A DNA stretch of 64,000 nucleotides, taken from Persicaria tinctoria (lineage: Eukaryota; Streptophyta; Magnoliopsida; Caryophyllales; Polygonaceae). Every line of letters starts with the position of its first letter. Position 1 is the stretch's first letter. Position numbers and translations under genes: made by a program. Below, piece by piece: positions 12,036-25,804 of the stretch. Under the pieces are notes generated by a model. The model was not told where the DNA came from. It searched no databases and worked only from the letters and a program-made list of their open reading frames with translations. Location: NCBI GenBank assembly GCA_037127255.1, contig JBANSL010000002.1, positions 7,112,001 to 7,176,000 on the forward strand, in the 5' to 3' direction.

Positions 12036-15000
12036 TTAGCATCCCGCTGCGTTCAAAAACTTGTCATAGGGGCTTGAAGGTGGTAATCTGAAGGACTGCT
12101 CTTGTCCGTACTCAATTGAACAGAGAAGAAGATGATCATAACTTCGTACAGGTTCACTGTTTATCAGTTGCAAGGTTGTCTCCCAATCCTCCAGGTCCTA
12201 AGAAGATGCAAACACAGATGGTAATTTTTAATGTTTTGCTTTTGGTTTAAATCCAAGACAAGGACAATAAACTTCAAGAAACTAGACGATAAACGAGGTT
12301 AACAAGTGGCATGAAATGAGGACACATAAACACCAGCAAGCTGGGGAGTTCGAAGGAGAACCAAGTTGCCACAAACTGTTCATTGATTCATGGAAAGCTA
12401 CATGTAATTTATGACATTTTGATTTACTTCAAATTAAAATCTAGGATATCAAGAAAACAGAAACGGAAGAAAATTTTGTCCATATGAAACTTTGCAATTT
12501 CGGGGATCAAAAGGAGACTTTAGATCCCCGAGGGATGAAAGACCAGGAGGGATGCACATTGCACAAATAGTAATTGAGTGGCAACATAACAAGTACACAA
12601 GAAACAAACAAACGAAAAAATATTTGTATGAGATTAAAATAAGAGAAACTGCACATACTTTAACTGGTGAACTGGGCTTCTCCTCTAAAGCATCAACAGG
12701 AATGATTGCTTTGGATTCCTGTTGCTGCTTAATGTTCTGAAGCACAGACATCTTTTGCTGTTTGCCAGTTACAAGGGCCTCACACTGATTTTTCACTTCA
12801 TCATATGCCAAGGTTGTCGCAGACGCGGGTAAGCCTGCCACTTGCTTCGCTGTTTCCAGGACCTATAGATATCAACTGGTGTTTTAGTAGTTACAATAGA
12901 ATGAAAAACATTTGTCATAACATCGAGCGGATGAAATGATGCAGTCCAATCACTTGATCAAACAAGGATTTAGGATTAGGTTAACAAGTTCCTCAAAGTA
13001 CAAGTCTCAGAACAAAGAAAGATTTGTTGAATTCTGTCACCATGTTTCAGCATTTAAAAGTGTACTTGAGCACCCATAAAACCATAATATTTACTGAAGC
13101 TTATTATCGTGATGTAGATACTAAGGATGAATCAGTAGTGCTACGAGCCTATGACACCAATCAAGCAAGAAAATATTCAAAAAATTGCAACTCACTGATT
13201 CTAGAAGCTGAGTGACATTAACAATATCAAGTGAATTAGTAGAGATGGATGTTTTGCGTCCTGAATGGCTTCCATTTGCATCGGTCAAGTCATCATCCAA
13301 CAATTCAGGAATTACCTCCTATTAAAACAATTATGATCAGAAAAGATGTTCCAACATCACTAAGATAATATTCAACCAACTTCTCAGTTGCAAAGTTACC
13401 TCCTCAGGGACTTGAATGATCGCTAGCATAGCTGGGGAGCATGGCTTTGGGGTCTCCATAAATAGTGAAGATCCAAGAGGATAAGCATCATCAGGTGAAA
13501 ATCCCTTTGAAAGTTTCTTCTTGATTCCAAACAACTCCTCCTGTATTTTTGTACAATAAACACACAATATTTGTATAAGATTTCTTAAGGGAGAGATCAA
13601 AATAAACCATGAGGCAAAGCAAGGGGGTGACATGCAAGTCAATCAATGATTGGCCCATTGGAATGAGTACAAGACTGGGGAAATTTGCTGTTAATGGGAA
13701 AAGGAGGGCGCAAGACAGCATGAGATGAAGTGGATGTCAGTTTGCAAACCCTAGCAATGGAAATCTGCCATGGCTAGGAAGCTACCATGGATAGTAAAGG
13801 ACAACAATAATCAAGCTAGGAGAGAGATTTGGAATCGCGAATTGGAAGGTTTGGGGAAGAGCCTATGCAGAACTGCAGAAGATGGTCATCCACTCATACA
13901 TGCATTACCTCCGATAACTTCTCAAACTTGGTCATAAAATGTGATATGACAGCCTCTCTCAATCTCTGATCATCTAACTTTGTTGCTGATAGACACTTCA
14001 TTGCAGCAGCTGCAGTATCTTCACCTGACTCTTGCGTAGTGCTCCCACCGCTAGATTGTATATTAACTGCTTGAACTCTAATATCCTCAACCAACTCAAG
14101 ACAAGGATCAACCTGTCAGAATGATCAATCAACTTGTCAAAAAGTTTATTAAATTTCCCCCAACATTATGTTTTTTATTTTCGAAATATAGCATATCACA
14201 TGACTAATAATAAAAAAAATTATGTTAAATGTATTCATTAGAGGGTGAATGTCAACCGTTTCTTCTGTCAAAGATGATTTAACAACAGGGATCAGCTCCA
14301 GGAGATTGGCTGCTCGAGCAGAGAAAATGAGCATGTATGATGCCAAGGTGAATATAGATCGCCTTTGGAATGGTTGCATGTTCCCTTCAATGCATTCAAA
14401 ACCAACATTAGATCGACACCTAAGAATATAATGTAAAAGCAATTCTACGTTTCAACCAAGGAAAGCAGTGGAAAAGATGGTTCAAACATAACCGTCAAGA
14501 AAAGGGTTTCATACTTCTACTAATCATAGCCACCACAAAAGAACTATTATTGATTACTATTTACCTAGTTCGTATCAAGGTGGAGAAAGGACATCACCTA
14601 GATCCTGATAAACTACTAAATACAACTGGTTTTTTCCAACTTAGCACTGGGAACAAAAGAAAACAGAGGTGGTAGTCATAATTGAGTGAGATTATAAGGC
14701 AAGGAATGGAAACATGATAATCGACATTCATATTAATCAGTCATAGCTATCCATATCTGCCTTAAAGCAATCCAATCCTTTATTACCACTTTTTTTTTCC
14801 CCCCAAATCATTCCTTGAGCCACTCCTGAACCCTATAACTAAATCAGGGAAAAAGTTTATTACCACTTCTTTTTTTAATATTGGGAGTAGATACTTAATG
14901 TTAGAGCTTTATTACCACTTCTTTTTTTAATATTGGGAGTAGATACTTTGGTCCTGAACCCAGGGTTATAATTTCAGAGTGCTCATAAACTTCTGTTGTA

Positions 15001-18000
15001 TTGTTTTCATTCTATATTTTTCAAGCAATTGTTCCAGTGCATACAATCACACTGGTTATTTAATATGGATCCCTGGTTATTTAATATGGATCTCTCCTTG
15101 AATTTGGTAAATAAAGAGCGGTCATCCGGGATTCGAACCGGGGACCTATGGATACTACCCAAAAGTCATTTCCGGTGAGCCATTCCGGAATGGTTAATAT
15201 GGATCCCTCCTGCCAAGAGGAAACCTCCGATCCAGCAAAGCAATTTTTATTTATCATAGATACGAAGACATGCATGATTATACTATGTACTTCCATTCTA
15301 ACTTTCTTTTTCTTGCTCCTTTTTTTTAAAATAAAAAAAAATGCCTATGAATCTCCGATAGAATATTCAAAATATTTAAATGACTAATTTTGTGCTTGAT
15401 CAAAGTCTTAAAATTAACTGACTCTACTAGTCTACTTGACAGATCGTAGTTCCTTTTTTACTTTTTGTTGCAAGGATATTCATTGTTCATCTTCTTCATA
15501 AATAATTCTATCTGCAATTAGGTTAAGGCCACTTTAGAATTCAAACAAGTGGGACTGGATGATTTGAGGGACAAAAATGCCCCATGCGACCTTGTTTTCC
15601 AATAAATAAATATGACACTTTGTAGTTAGATGGTAAATTAGAAATTCTTGGAACAGCATGTGGGAAGGTCACCCAACGGAGTACTCAATACAAAATAGAT
15701 GACCAAACTGAAACATAAAGGATGTTTGTGAAACCATTCTGGTTTACCAATTTAATGTGTATTTTTCAACAATGAACTTACAATGAATGAAATCAAATAT
15801 AAACATTGTTGAACGATAATCGGCTCTTAAAAATCAAACTTGATTGGGCACGCTTATTTGTTCATACTGCTTTAAAGAATATAAATAAATGAAAGAAAAG
15901 AAAATCACCTTCATGTTCCACCGATATGCTCCTCAAAGAAAAAGCTAGCTGAAAGCACCTAACCAAGCCCACATGGCTGGAGGTCTGTCACAAGGAAGCA
16001 CTATTAACAAATAGGTCCAAGACATAAGAAAAAAATACAAATATGAAACCAGGTCATCGTGAGGTTCAAGAAGTTCATATTTAATCCTTGCCCTAAAATG
16101 GTATGCATGTTAACCTTAACCTTTAGAAAATTACTTTAATATAACATCCCTCTATTGAAGATTTGCTGACTCTATCAACTTTGTGATGAAAAGAAACCAA
16201 ACTATCCACGTGTTTTTTTAGGGAAAATTTGTGCTATATAATTCCAATGATTGCTAATACCAACTAGAGAATTTGCAAACCATGATTCCAACTATACAAT
16301 GATAAACACATAAGAAAATTCTAGTAAGATCATTGTTATCAGAGATGACTTGATACTAGAGAACCCTTCTCATACATAGAACCCCTACAGCAGATCCTCT
16401 TTTGTTTTCCTCCTTCACCAACCTGTTGCCTTCTCTTATCATTGCCAAGCTCAACTGCCACACCCACCGCCTACCAAAAACCTAGATACCCCTAAGCACT
16501 TATAAACCAAGTGTGCGTAGTTGGTGCTGAAGTGCATTGAAGTTTTTGCAACTGATTTAACAAGACAACTTATGACATACTGAAATATGAGAAGGTTGTG
16601 AGAAGAACAGATGAGGATGAAAGCGAGTCACAAGAAATTACAGTGTCATCCATTGAATAAACTTGAAAAGGAATTAATAGTTTAAAACTTTTAACAAACT
16701 AAACTAAAGGATACCAAGATAAGAAAAATTGAATGATATAGCTCTCTAACAAATTGTATGAAGATTCAGGCATGAGTTTCTTTGTTGAAGGTGTAAAATT
16801 GGGACAGACTTGGGATTTTGGTTAGAAGCGCAAGGAGCACTTAAGTCAATTTTCCCAGCTTCTTTTACTGAAAATGTTCTGGCATTTAAGAGGGCTGAAA
16901 ATGACGAATTCTTAATATAGGGGTCGAACTAACGGATTTCTATATGCTTTTCTTTTAATTAAATAAAAACAGAATAAGCTCCACATCACAAAACAGCAAA
17001 ACAGATAAAAACACTCAGAATGATTATTATGGTTTGCATGACAGTTTTTGTTTGTAAATACTAAATACATAACTGGATAATTGAATAATTTTCTCCAAGT
17101 AGGAAGGAATACCATCGTCGATAGTATAATTGATTTGGTCTTTCTAACCTATGCCTGTATAGTCTTGATTTGGAAACTATTTCCCTAATAAAAAAGGATG
17201 AAACCCATAAAACGATTATAAAAATCTAGGAGAATCTTTCTCAAATCGGAATGCTTAACCTATGCCCTTAAGGTTGAAAACCCATAATTATAATTCTATA
17301 AAATTAACAGTTAAATACTTAAATCTTTTGTACCCAATTGCAAGCTGGTCAAACATAAGATATTTTGCGCAATGGCCCAACTTCGGTCGTTCAGGGGATG
17401 TGTGGGTGTGGATGTGTGTGTATAAAGTATCAGAAAACGTGGAAATAATGTCTGAACCAATGACCCAACTTTGGTGGTCGGATATATTATATTTTCTTAA
17501 TATGTACCAATGAAGATCTCGTGTGAATATCTTTTGCAAAGCACTAGGAAGTCTAAAACACCTTAGACACACAATGGACACGGATAAAGATTGGTACACA
17601 CTTATTCATGTGCCTATTTCCAACATGTATTGCCGGTATTGGATATAGATAAGATGAGCTATTAAACGTGTCCATGGTGGCTAGAATCTCATCTTCTAGG
17701 AGTGGTTACCAAGTATCAACTAGCATATTATTTTCCGAAAGGTTTCTGTATACTTATGATTGATGGAAGCAAGAGCAATGGTTAGTAAACATATTAGCAG
17801 CAGAAAAGAGGTGTGCAAGTGTGACATCTCACCTTAGACCTTGTATACAACAAGGCAATGTTGTAAGTAAGAGCCATGGCCTCAAAAGTCCCTGGAGAGT
17901 TCTCTGCAGATAGGGTCTGAACCCAGATTGAAGATAGCAAGAGGCTAATTTGATGGCTACTCAATCTAAGAGAACTCAGCTCCTATAGAGTTTTAAGATA

Positions 18001-21000
18001 ACAGAAACAATTAGATCATGTAAATCAATCGCATGAACAACAAGGATGATCATTTTGAAAAGATAAAGTTTCTGTCTCACTTTTTTCCCATTGGTCAAGG
18101 CACATTTGAAACTGCATGATCCAACGTGTGTGTGAGAATCTATACATTGCTTCACATCAGACTCTATTTTTTGTTCATCTTCTCCGGTGACCGTTGCTTC
18201 TACTTCGTTTTCTCTAACATCTGAAACCAAGTTACTACTCCTTCCGTCTTTAAGGACTGACGGAAACCTCAAGTATTTTAGAGAAGTATTCTCCTTGTGA
18301 CTTAACAATGTATTTATCAAAGAGGGCATAATTATGATTGAGAAAATATAGTGTGCTCCAATCCGTGTTTCATGATCTTGGTGAGCCATTGCTAGAAGAA
18401 GGTGGTGAAATAAAGCATCAGGAAAGACCTGCAATATCAATATACAACGATAAACTATTAGATAATTTCCCTCAATGTAGTTAAGGAAATAAGCATTGGA
18501 CATTATAATCATACGTACCTTTTGGTAATAAGATACATTTGGTACACACGAGATTATTTGAGCTGTCCTACATGCAGCAGCAATAGTAGCTCTAGCCACA
18601 ATGGGACTAGTAGGAATATTTTCTAGGGCCACAGCCATCACCTCAAGAATGGGACCTACATCACCTATCTGTTCAGAAATGAGAAAATCTCATGTAAGTA
18701 CTACCAAAGTACAACTTCTATACTACAAGTTCATAGTGATCAACATCAGTTGATTTACTAAAATAAGACCACAGGTCTTTTCAAACTCTCTATTCATTGC
18801 TAAACATTAGAAACTATTCTCACAGTACCACAAAACTGTTACAAATAGGCAGAAACTAATCATAGTAGTTAAATCAAGAAGAACAAAGAAACATTTAGCA
18901 CCTTCGTAATCATGATAGAAGAGGAATGAAAACCAGGAAGAGACAATATCTAACCTTTTTAGACAGTGTCAAAATGCATTTTTCTATTGCAGACTGAAGG
19001 TCTGCATTTAACTTGTCTGCGCCATTTCCTCGGCTAGAAGCTTCGGCTGAATATTGCATGCATTTACGTAGATGTTTCATTAGGTCAGCTAATGCACCAG
19101 TAATGGAAACTGACACTTGCTGCTTTGCATACTGTGTGAGATGCATTGCCACGTTTATAATATTTATCTGTTTAAGAGGCTGTTTCACCACACTTTTATG
19201 GTCCAAGTGCTTCACCAACATTGATAATAACATATGGGAGTTCTCCCCTGAAAGCGTTAAAAAAATTAATTAAAAGGTAAAGCAAACAAGAAGAATGAGC
19301 TAATGCTAAGTTCATTAAAATGCTGTGTGTAAATAGTGAAAAATCCAGGGCCCAACCTGACTCCTCTAAAAGCAGCTGAAAATATTTCAAGACAGAAAGA
19401 GCGACACCCTTTTCAAGTGACCAGTAGTCTTCAGAATCAAAATTAGTAAAGAAAGGCTCAAGTACACGCCTGACAGTTGTAGCTTCCTTCGCCAGCCCAA
19501 CCATGTTGTGCAAGCAAACCCTAGACCAATAACAAGGATTCCTGGAAGCATCTCTGTGATAAGAAAAATTAAAAGAATTAGACAATCCCCACAACATAAT
19601 CACAGCTGCATTTCTTTCAAAATATACAAATGGTTTACAAATGAACTTACACAGGCGGTTCCAACTCTTGTTTAATGTTGATAGAATTAGTTGGTAAAGA
19701 TGAGCCATGAAGTTCCAGACTCATTATTTCCCCATTTGCAGGATTGATATCCATATGGTTCTCAAGAGTCACTGAAATTATCTGTTTCGGGAATTTTTTT
19801 AGAAGACAAAGATATGGTAGTTGATACCAGCATCTCAAATATAAGATCATTAGAGCATCCCCAACAGCTTATGTAAAATAGAGAAAATGGGCAATTTTAG
19901 AGAAAATATAGGTTTTTTAACCCCAACAGCTTTTGTAAAACCATCTCTATAATAGAAAAATGGGAGGAAAGAGAAAAAAAATCTCTAAATTTAGAGTAAG
20001 ACTTAAAATCTGTAAAATTAAATGCATTCACTCCTTCCCATGTCTAACTATTTATTCATTGGTTGTTACATATTGATTTAATTAATTTATTGAAATTTTA
20101 TTTATTAAATTATGAATTTATGCATTTATTATAGGGTATAATAAATGTATAAATAGGTAAAATAGAGAAGCTGTTGGAGTTAGAGTATAAAAATTATAGA
20201 GATTTTGATATTTTTCTCTCCATAATAGAGAAATTTTAGAGAAGCTATTGGGCTTGCTCTTAGGCACAAATAATAAAAGGATAAAGAAGCGGAAAAATAA
20301 GCGGAGAAAGTACATGATGAATCGATTATCATGCTTGATGAAAAGAAATTTAGACAAATAGAAAAACTTACTTTGTCAATATCCATTGACATGTGGTTGT
20401 GATTCCCCATAAAAAGCACCTATCAGAAAATAGATAAATCAAAATGCAATGAGTCAATAATCAAGTTGAAATTCAGGAACCATTACGATAGTGACATAAT
20501 CACACGAAATAAATTCCCAATATATCAAATGCAACAGGTTTAACAAATGATTTAAGATAGAGTGAAACAAGAGCTGTAATTTGAAGATAAAAGGAAATTA
20601 GCAAGGCTGGGATATCAAATTCCCAATATATCAAATGCCAAGGGACTTTTAAATCATCAAATGTAAAAAAAGAAAAAGAAAAAGGTACCATGGAGGCAAG
20701 AGCTTGTAGTCCAGAGGCCCTTAATGTTAGAGCTCTATCATTATCTCCAAATTCTTGAGCTAGTTGACAAAGTTTGGGAATCAACCCTTCCAAGTTGAAC
20801 ATATAAGTACTATCCACCTGAATGTCATGAAATGCCAATGTTAAGAAAAGAGCAATGGCTATAAAAAAAAGAAGGTCAGAGAGATTGTCATGGCCATCAT
20901 CGGTAGTAGATAGGCAACATGAAATACAAGTAACTTATAATAGGAAGGGCTTAGCACTAACTTATCCACCTATTCAACATGCAGAAGCAAACCATTATGA

Positions 21001-23726
21001 AGTAAAACCAGCAGTTACAGGTCAGATCCCCCGCTCTTAAATTCACGATAACAGAAATCAAGACACAAAATGTTCACTAACTAGAATACACTGTGTTACA
21101 CTAACAGGGGTTAGAAGCCGGAAGATAGACTCGACAAAAGAGTCATATTGTCTTATATAAAATGGTTATTCGGATTTTCAATGGCTTTAGAAGACCAATA
21201 TGTCTTTTACCTGACAATTTATAAAGTCAGCTAAGGCCCTGCATCCAAGAACTTGAATCTCATTTGGAGCTTGATCTAAAAGTGTGCGGATGACTTCTAA
21301 TAAGCTACTAGCAAATAGTGGCCTGCAAAAAATTAAAATCAACTTTAGAACTCCAGATACATATAATAATAGAATTTTTATTTGGCAATAAAAACGAAAA
21401 TACACAAACTGTAGAACTAGATTCTAATACCAGATATTTGAACAAAGGAGAAAAATAATACTAGTGTGGCTATGTCGATGTAAGCCTTTCTACATAGCCA
21501 AGAGAACAGTTCTTGCAAAATGCAAACCTACTGATAGGACATCAATAAATCTTTTTGTCTCTATTCTATCATCATCACATCAAAATTTTGAACATCCAAA
21601 TTCAGGAAGGTTTCAAAGCTCCCCGTTATTTCCTGACTAGAGCGACTTCTGTTCCTTGGAGAAAAATGTTATTCTGTGTATCAGCGAGTTGTAAAGGAAA
21701 TATAACTAGACCTCCCTTGTCTGCCTCCCTCGAGGCCCTAAGCCCTTCTTTCAGTCTCGCTTAAGATTCTCTAGATATTCCAAACAAGTCCTGCCCGTAA
21801 GGGAAAGAAAACGGTGTGTCCTTTGACACTTCTGACAACAGCCATGAAGTGATCCATGCTATAGAATATGTATCCATCTTCTAAAATTTCATATCCTTGA
21901 AAATGCCTCGGTGAAAGGAAATATAAATTCGCACCTCCTGAATAGGTTTACACTATTCCCATGGATCAAATCTCCTAGGATCACTCATTTAAGGTGGATT
22001 CGTAACCAAAACAAGAGTAAGTAGAGTGTAAGAGAGCAAGGTATTCTGTGAAAACTTCAAGTCAAACCCAAAGCTAAAAACCCATAAAGTAAATCCCAAC
22101 CAAGAGCTACTGGTCTGCTCCTCTTTTTCTTTACTTCTCTTCTAGAGGAAGACAGGACTCGGAGAATCTCTCTTCAAACAAAATACCAGGTTGAAGGGAA
22201 CAACCAATAGAAACAAACTACTGCACATGGTAATTGCTAAGTTAAATTAGATAAATACAAACAGTATTGCTACTGCGAATCTTGATCCTTTTAAATCAAC
22301 ATGAGAGCCACAGACACCTTAATTTTAATTGTTTCCCAGCAAATGAATGGTTTGCCAGCAAATACCAGAGGCAATATGATGAAAGAAACATACATTTGCT
22401 CCTTGCATGATCCTAACAATTTTGTGTAAACACACAACACAACTTTTACTGATCCGACATGATTATGCCTCGTATCTTTGTAGAATCGCTGCTCCAGTAT
22501 TTCTGTTATCTGCACATACGAAATATGATATGAATAGGAAAAGTTTTTAGACCTGTTAAAGCTGCTGAAATCAAAATTTATCAACTTATAGTGAAAAATG
22601 GGATATCAATTAGTTCTTTGATTCCGTCTTAACTAATGCATAAACACATATGAAGTAGCATCTTGTATTTTAGAAACAAGGACAGTGAAGTAAATAGTTA
22701 TGTGATATTCAAACAATATCAACAAACCCGATGTGACTATGCAGTAAATACTAGTACAATTTTTCCTTTGCATGATCAACATGAAACTACAGGTTCAATT
22801 AGCACATTGTGCTGATGGCTCAGCTCATAAGAAGTTTATAATGTATAATATGCATAGGCCAAACAGATCTGTATACATGGTAATAATGCTACAAAAGAGT
22901 GTACTGCAATATCTGTCAAACTTCATGCCAAATTAGAGTTTTGCCTTTATCATCCCCATCCCTCTTCCTATGAAGAATACATAGGAATCAAAAGAAACCA
23001 TACCTCGTTCTTATTAAAAAAAATGCACCAAAGATAATCACAAGTCCAACCAATGACACTATATATAATATTTTCCAAATGAAGAAACCCTGGGACTAAT
23101 CAAGAACCAACACTGCAAACACTGCAGCAAGCTCAAAATAAATTAGTGTGTATATGTGCAGTGGCCCGACCACCTTACTGCACCACCAAGAAGGAGTGTC
23201 ACCTTTGGAATCCGCAGTGGGTTCTTTGAAGCATAGTCGCATAGTTTCCCTATCTTCCGGTCATTTGGCACAACATCCTTCAGTCAAATATATCAAAATG
23301 CAACAGTTAGACACAACATCGCTTCAATCAAAATGCATACTAATTGTCCTCTTGGAATCAGCACAAATATTTCGTTTTCATATAAAACTAACCATTAATG
23401 TTAATTAATTAATCAACGTACTATATATGGTATGTTAGCTTCCATGCATTTCACTGCAATGCTCACTATATCATTTACACTTCCTTTCCATCCTAGGATT
23501 TCTACATTTGAAAGTCCAATACAGCAAGAATAAAGCATCGAACAAAATTCGCTCGAAAATCAGAAGCATAAAGCAAGTAATCTACCTGAGACTGAGAACG
23601 AGGAAGAATCTCAGCAAGAAGCGACTTATACCGCTTCACTGGCTGCCTTGATCGTGGTCGGAGGGAGGGGCAGCAAAAACAGAGGCTACCACAGGCGGGG
23701 ACAACCCGTCTGGACACAACCCCCAT
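12036..23726 (-). CDS. SRL2: SEMI-ROLLED LEAF 2 / EFR3-of-plants protein, 19 coding exons
   Basis: The exons, 5' to 3', are 23586-23726, 23203-23277, 22394-22509, 21211-21322, 20689-20817, 20372-20419, 19651-19781, 19357-19553, 18955-19247, 18519-18668, 18081-18428, 17833-17982, 15909-15984, 14257-14384, 13909-14112, 13400-13540, 13196-13318, 12659-12862 and 12036-12197. They close to 975 aa, the expected family size. The start MGVVSRRVVPACGSLCFCCP is the conserved N-terminus; its cysteine cluster is a likely S-acylation site for plasma-membrane anchoring. HEAT/ARM-like helices follow (KLCDYASKNPLRIPK, YWSRVCLHNMVGLAKEATT, LRLSSHQISLLLSSIWVQ, RRSIFTLASYMLIFSARA). The C-terminus is FRLPPSSPYDKFLNAAGC. 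EFR3-type proteins anchor the PI4K-alpha complex at the plasma membrane, and rice SRL2 affects leaf rolling. Which plant paralogue this is was not resolved. Introns carry a Tourist MITE and a SINE-like insert. Confidence 0.92.
14856..14956. repeat. 52-bp tandem duplication in intron 13
   Basis: A block beginning TTTATTACCACTTC and running through TATTGGGAGTAGATACTT occurs twice with a 52-bp period. A weaker third match, TTTATTACCACTTTTTTTTT, lies near 14777. Confidence 0.7.
15099..15193 (-). mobile_element. short tRNA-related SINE-like insertion
   Basis: A 95-bp insert is flanked by 18-bp direct repeats (15081-15098 and 15194-15211, one mismatch). On the minus strand it has an A-box-like TGGCTCACCGG and, about 45 nt on, a strong B-box/T-arm, CCGGTTCGAATCCCGG, then a T-rich end (GCTCTTTATTTACC). 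These are features of a tRNA-derived SINE or a retrotransposed tRNA-like transcript. It cannot fold as a full tRNA. It lies in intron 13 of the SRL2-like gene, in the same orientation. Confidence 0.5.
19853..20259. mobile_element. Tourist-like MITE, 407 bp, in intron 6
   Basis: TTA duplications lie at 19850-19852 and 20260-20262. The inverted ends are GAGCATCCCCAACAGCT and the complement of GAGCAAGCCCAATAGCT. The interior shares an AAATTTAATGCATTCA-type block with the element at 49561-49867, so both belong to one family. TTA duplications point to the PIF/Harbinger-derived Tourist group. Confidence 0.8.
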
Positions 23727-23769
23727 TGTTCCCGCTTGAAATCAAATCCACAGACTCAAAAGCGTCCAC

Positions 23770-24180
23770 TACTACCACCAATTCTTCGGAAAAACGAAAT
23801 CCGCAAGGAAATCATAAATCATCCACATGAAAATTCAGCGAATCCACAAATCAGGAATGATCAGATTGCCCAACAAATCGACAGATAACGATCAAAACAG
23901 ACGAAATCCAAACCTTCAGAGTGATCCAAGTCCTCGAACGCTAGAGATCGCGCGATCACAAACCTGAGAAATTCAGGAGAAACTAAAAACTAACATCAAC
24001 TGCACAGACACTCGGCTGTCAGCCTGTCAGTGATTTCTTCAGCAGTTCAGCATCGGAGGGACATTGATTCGCTTCCTGCCGCTAGATCCAAATTCTGAAT
24101 CTGAAATTTGGGTGGAGAGAAATTGGGAAATTGACCTCACGGGATGGCAAAGGCAGTGAAGGCCGAAGGGAGAGAGGGAG
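23770..24180 (-). promoter_or_regulatory. probable 5' UTR and promoter-proximal region of the SRL2-like gene
   Basis: This lies upstream of the ATG at 23726. Minus-strand splice-like signals (TTTCTCAG then GTTTGTGATC near 23964; CTGAAG then GTTTGGATTT near 23915) suggest a spliced leader. The sequence turns AT-rich beyond about 24230. No transcription start can be fixed from sequence. Confidence 0.35.
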
Positions 24181-24239
24181 GAACAAAAGCCTCTGCCCCG
24201 CGGGCCTTCGCTGTCTCCTTTTCTTTCCGCCCCCCATCA

Positions 24240-24882
24240 TGAAAAATATCATATCCTATTCATATGGGCCTCGTCCCACTAACTACATTGAAAGCCTAAA
24301 AAACAAAAATTATGTACCATAAATTCATAGGTTAACGTAATAATTTATGTACAAAATAATGTGATAATTAAATCCAAGTGTAGAGTTGGATTTTATTTAA
24401 TGATGTTGGTGTTGAGTCCGGTTATAATTACTTCATTAATATATAAAATGATTTTATAATGAACACTAAAAAGTATTGTATGCTTATTGATAGTACATAG
24501 TTTTAGTGTTTTTTTTTAAAAAAAATTGTACTTGCTAAGCTATAAATATTAGACATTTGATAAAGTGGGATTTTACAAATATTTTCAAATGGTTTTAGGG
24601 ACTATTTGGTGGAATATAAGATTAGGAAAAGATAAAAGATAACAGATAAATAAATGTTAAAAATTCCTTGTTAAAAATCGTTCTCCCAAAATTTTATACA
24701 CTAAATTTATTTTAATAATTATATTTGATTTTTAATTTTTTAATATGAGGATATTCAAATTTGCTGGTAATTGAACACATGATCCATCCGGCAAAAATTG
24801 CATATAGATAAATTGGCTTGTATTAATTGACTCAACTCAATATTAATAAATAAGATGGTAAGCATGAACACTTGATCTATTC
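24240..24882. other. AT-rich intergenic DNA
   Basis: No coding frame or RNA gene could be supported. A block of about 50 bp around 24810-24860 (AAATTGGCTT, then TCAACTCA) recurs at 25808-25850, either side of the LINE. This is longer than the target duplication and probably an older local duplication. Confidence 0.5.
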
Positions 24883-24896
24883 ACCAAGAGTAATCG

Positions 24897-25790
24897 AATC
24901 GCCCTTGGATTGTGTATTCTGTAATTCAAGGGAGGAAGACGCTTTAACCTCCTTATGGAATGCTCGACAACCTTAAGAACCATTGAAGCTTTGGACAGAG
25001 CGATTGAACGACAAGTAAGAAATGCTGACAAAAGCAACCAAAGCACAAAGACCATAACGAATAAAATTTTTCGACAACTAAACCCTGAACAAAAGACTAT
25101 CCTGGCATTCTCTTGGTGGTGCATTTGAACTAAAAGAAACAAAATTATTTTTGATAACCAAAACCTAGGAACAATAGACGAGCTCGTAGCATAATAAAAA
25201 ACCATGTGAAAAATTGGGAAAAAAAAAACCAAAATGAAGCAGATGAAGACAAAGGAAAAACAACGGGAATTAAACCCAGAAACGAGCCTCGCAAAAGGAA
25301 CGCCATTCGTTGGCGTAAACCTGATCACGGCACACTCAAACTTAATTTTGACGGTGCTAAATCTCTTTATGACTTGGCCTTTGCAGGGTTTGTAATCAGG
25401 GACGCTGAGGGGAGGATTTTTGCGTGTGGCGCCAAACGGTGCGAGAGGATGTTTGCGCTTCAGGCTGAGGCTGCCGCCTGCCGGTCTGCAGCATGGGTTG
25501 CTGGAAGCTCGTCGGCTTGGGATCCGTAGTCTTGTTGTGGAAGGTGATTGCCTCACGGCTGTTAACGCAATCAACGATGTCTGGTCAATTCCTTGGGAGA
25601 TTGAGATTCTTCTCTCGGATTCTCTCCGCTTGCTTCGCTGTTTTGAGGTGGTTTCTGTTACTCATATCTTTAGGGAAGCCAACAGGGCAGCTCATCGACT
25701 CGCTCACTTGACCTTAAAGTCTGCTCCGTCGTCCTGGGGTTCTGATTACGAGTTCCAAAATCTCGCCTGTATAAAAAAAACCAAAAAAAT
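24897..25790 (+). mobile_element. 5'-truncated LINE: ORF2 tail and RNase H
   Basis: An 894-bp insertion lies between perfect 14-bp duplications (ACCAAGAGTAATCG at 24883-24896 and 25791-25804) and ends in an A-rich tail. The first third encodes the degraded C-terminal region of a plant LINE reverse transcriptase, recognisable by FSWWCIWTKRNKIIFDNQN near 25110-25160. After stops comes an RNase H domain: KLNFDGAK (about 25338), GFVIRDAEGRIFACGAKR, LQAEA, then in another frame VVEGDCLTAVNAI, VWSIPWEIE and HIFREANRAAHRLAHL. The frame changes near 25480. In the last motif the usual active-site Asp (NRVAD) is replaced by His. The copy is non-functional. Confidence 0.88.
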
Positions 25791-25804
25791 ACCAAGAGTA
25801 ATCG

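Noticed and set aside
14385..14419. Longer version of SRL2 exon 14 starting at 14419
   Set aside because: That acceptor breaks the phase with exon 13; the acceptor at 14385 keeps frame and restores the conserved HEGN..PFQRRSIF join.
15100..15190. tRNA gene
   Set aside because: The T-arm is good but acceptor, D and anticodon arms do not pair properly, and flanking direct repeats point to a retroposed SINE-like copy.
24843..25574. 243-codon minus-strand open frame
   Set aside because: It is antisense to the LINE RNase H and reverse transcriptase tail and has no recognisable domain.
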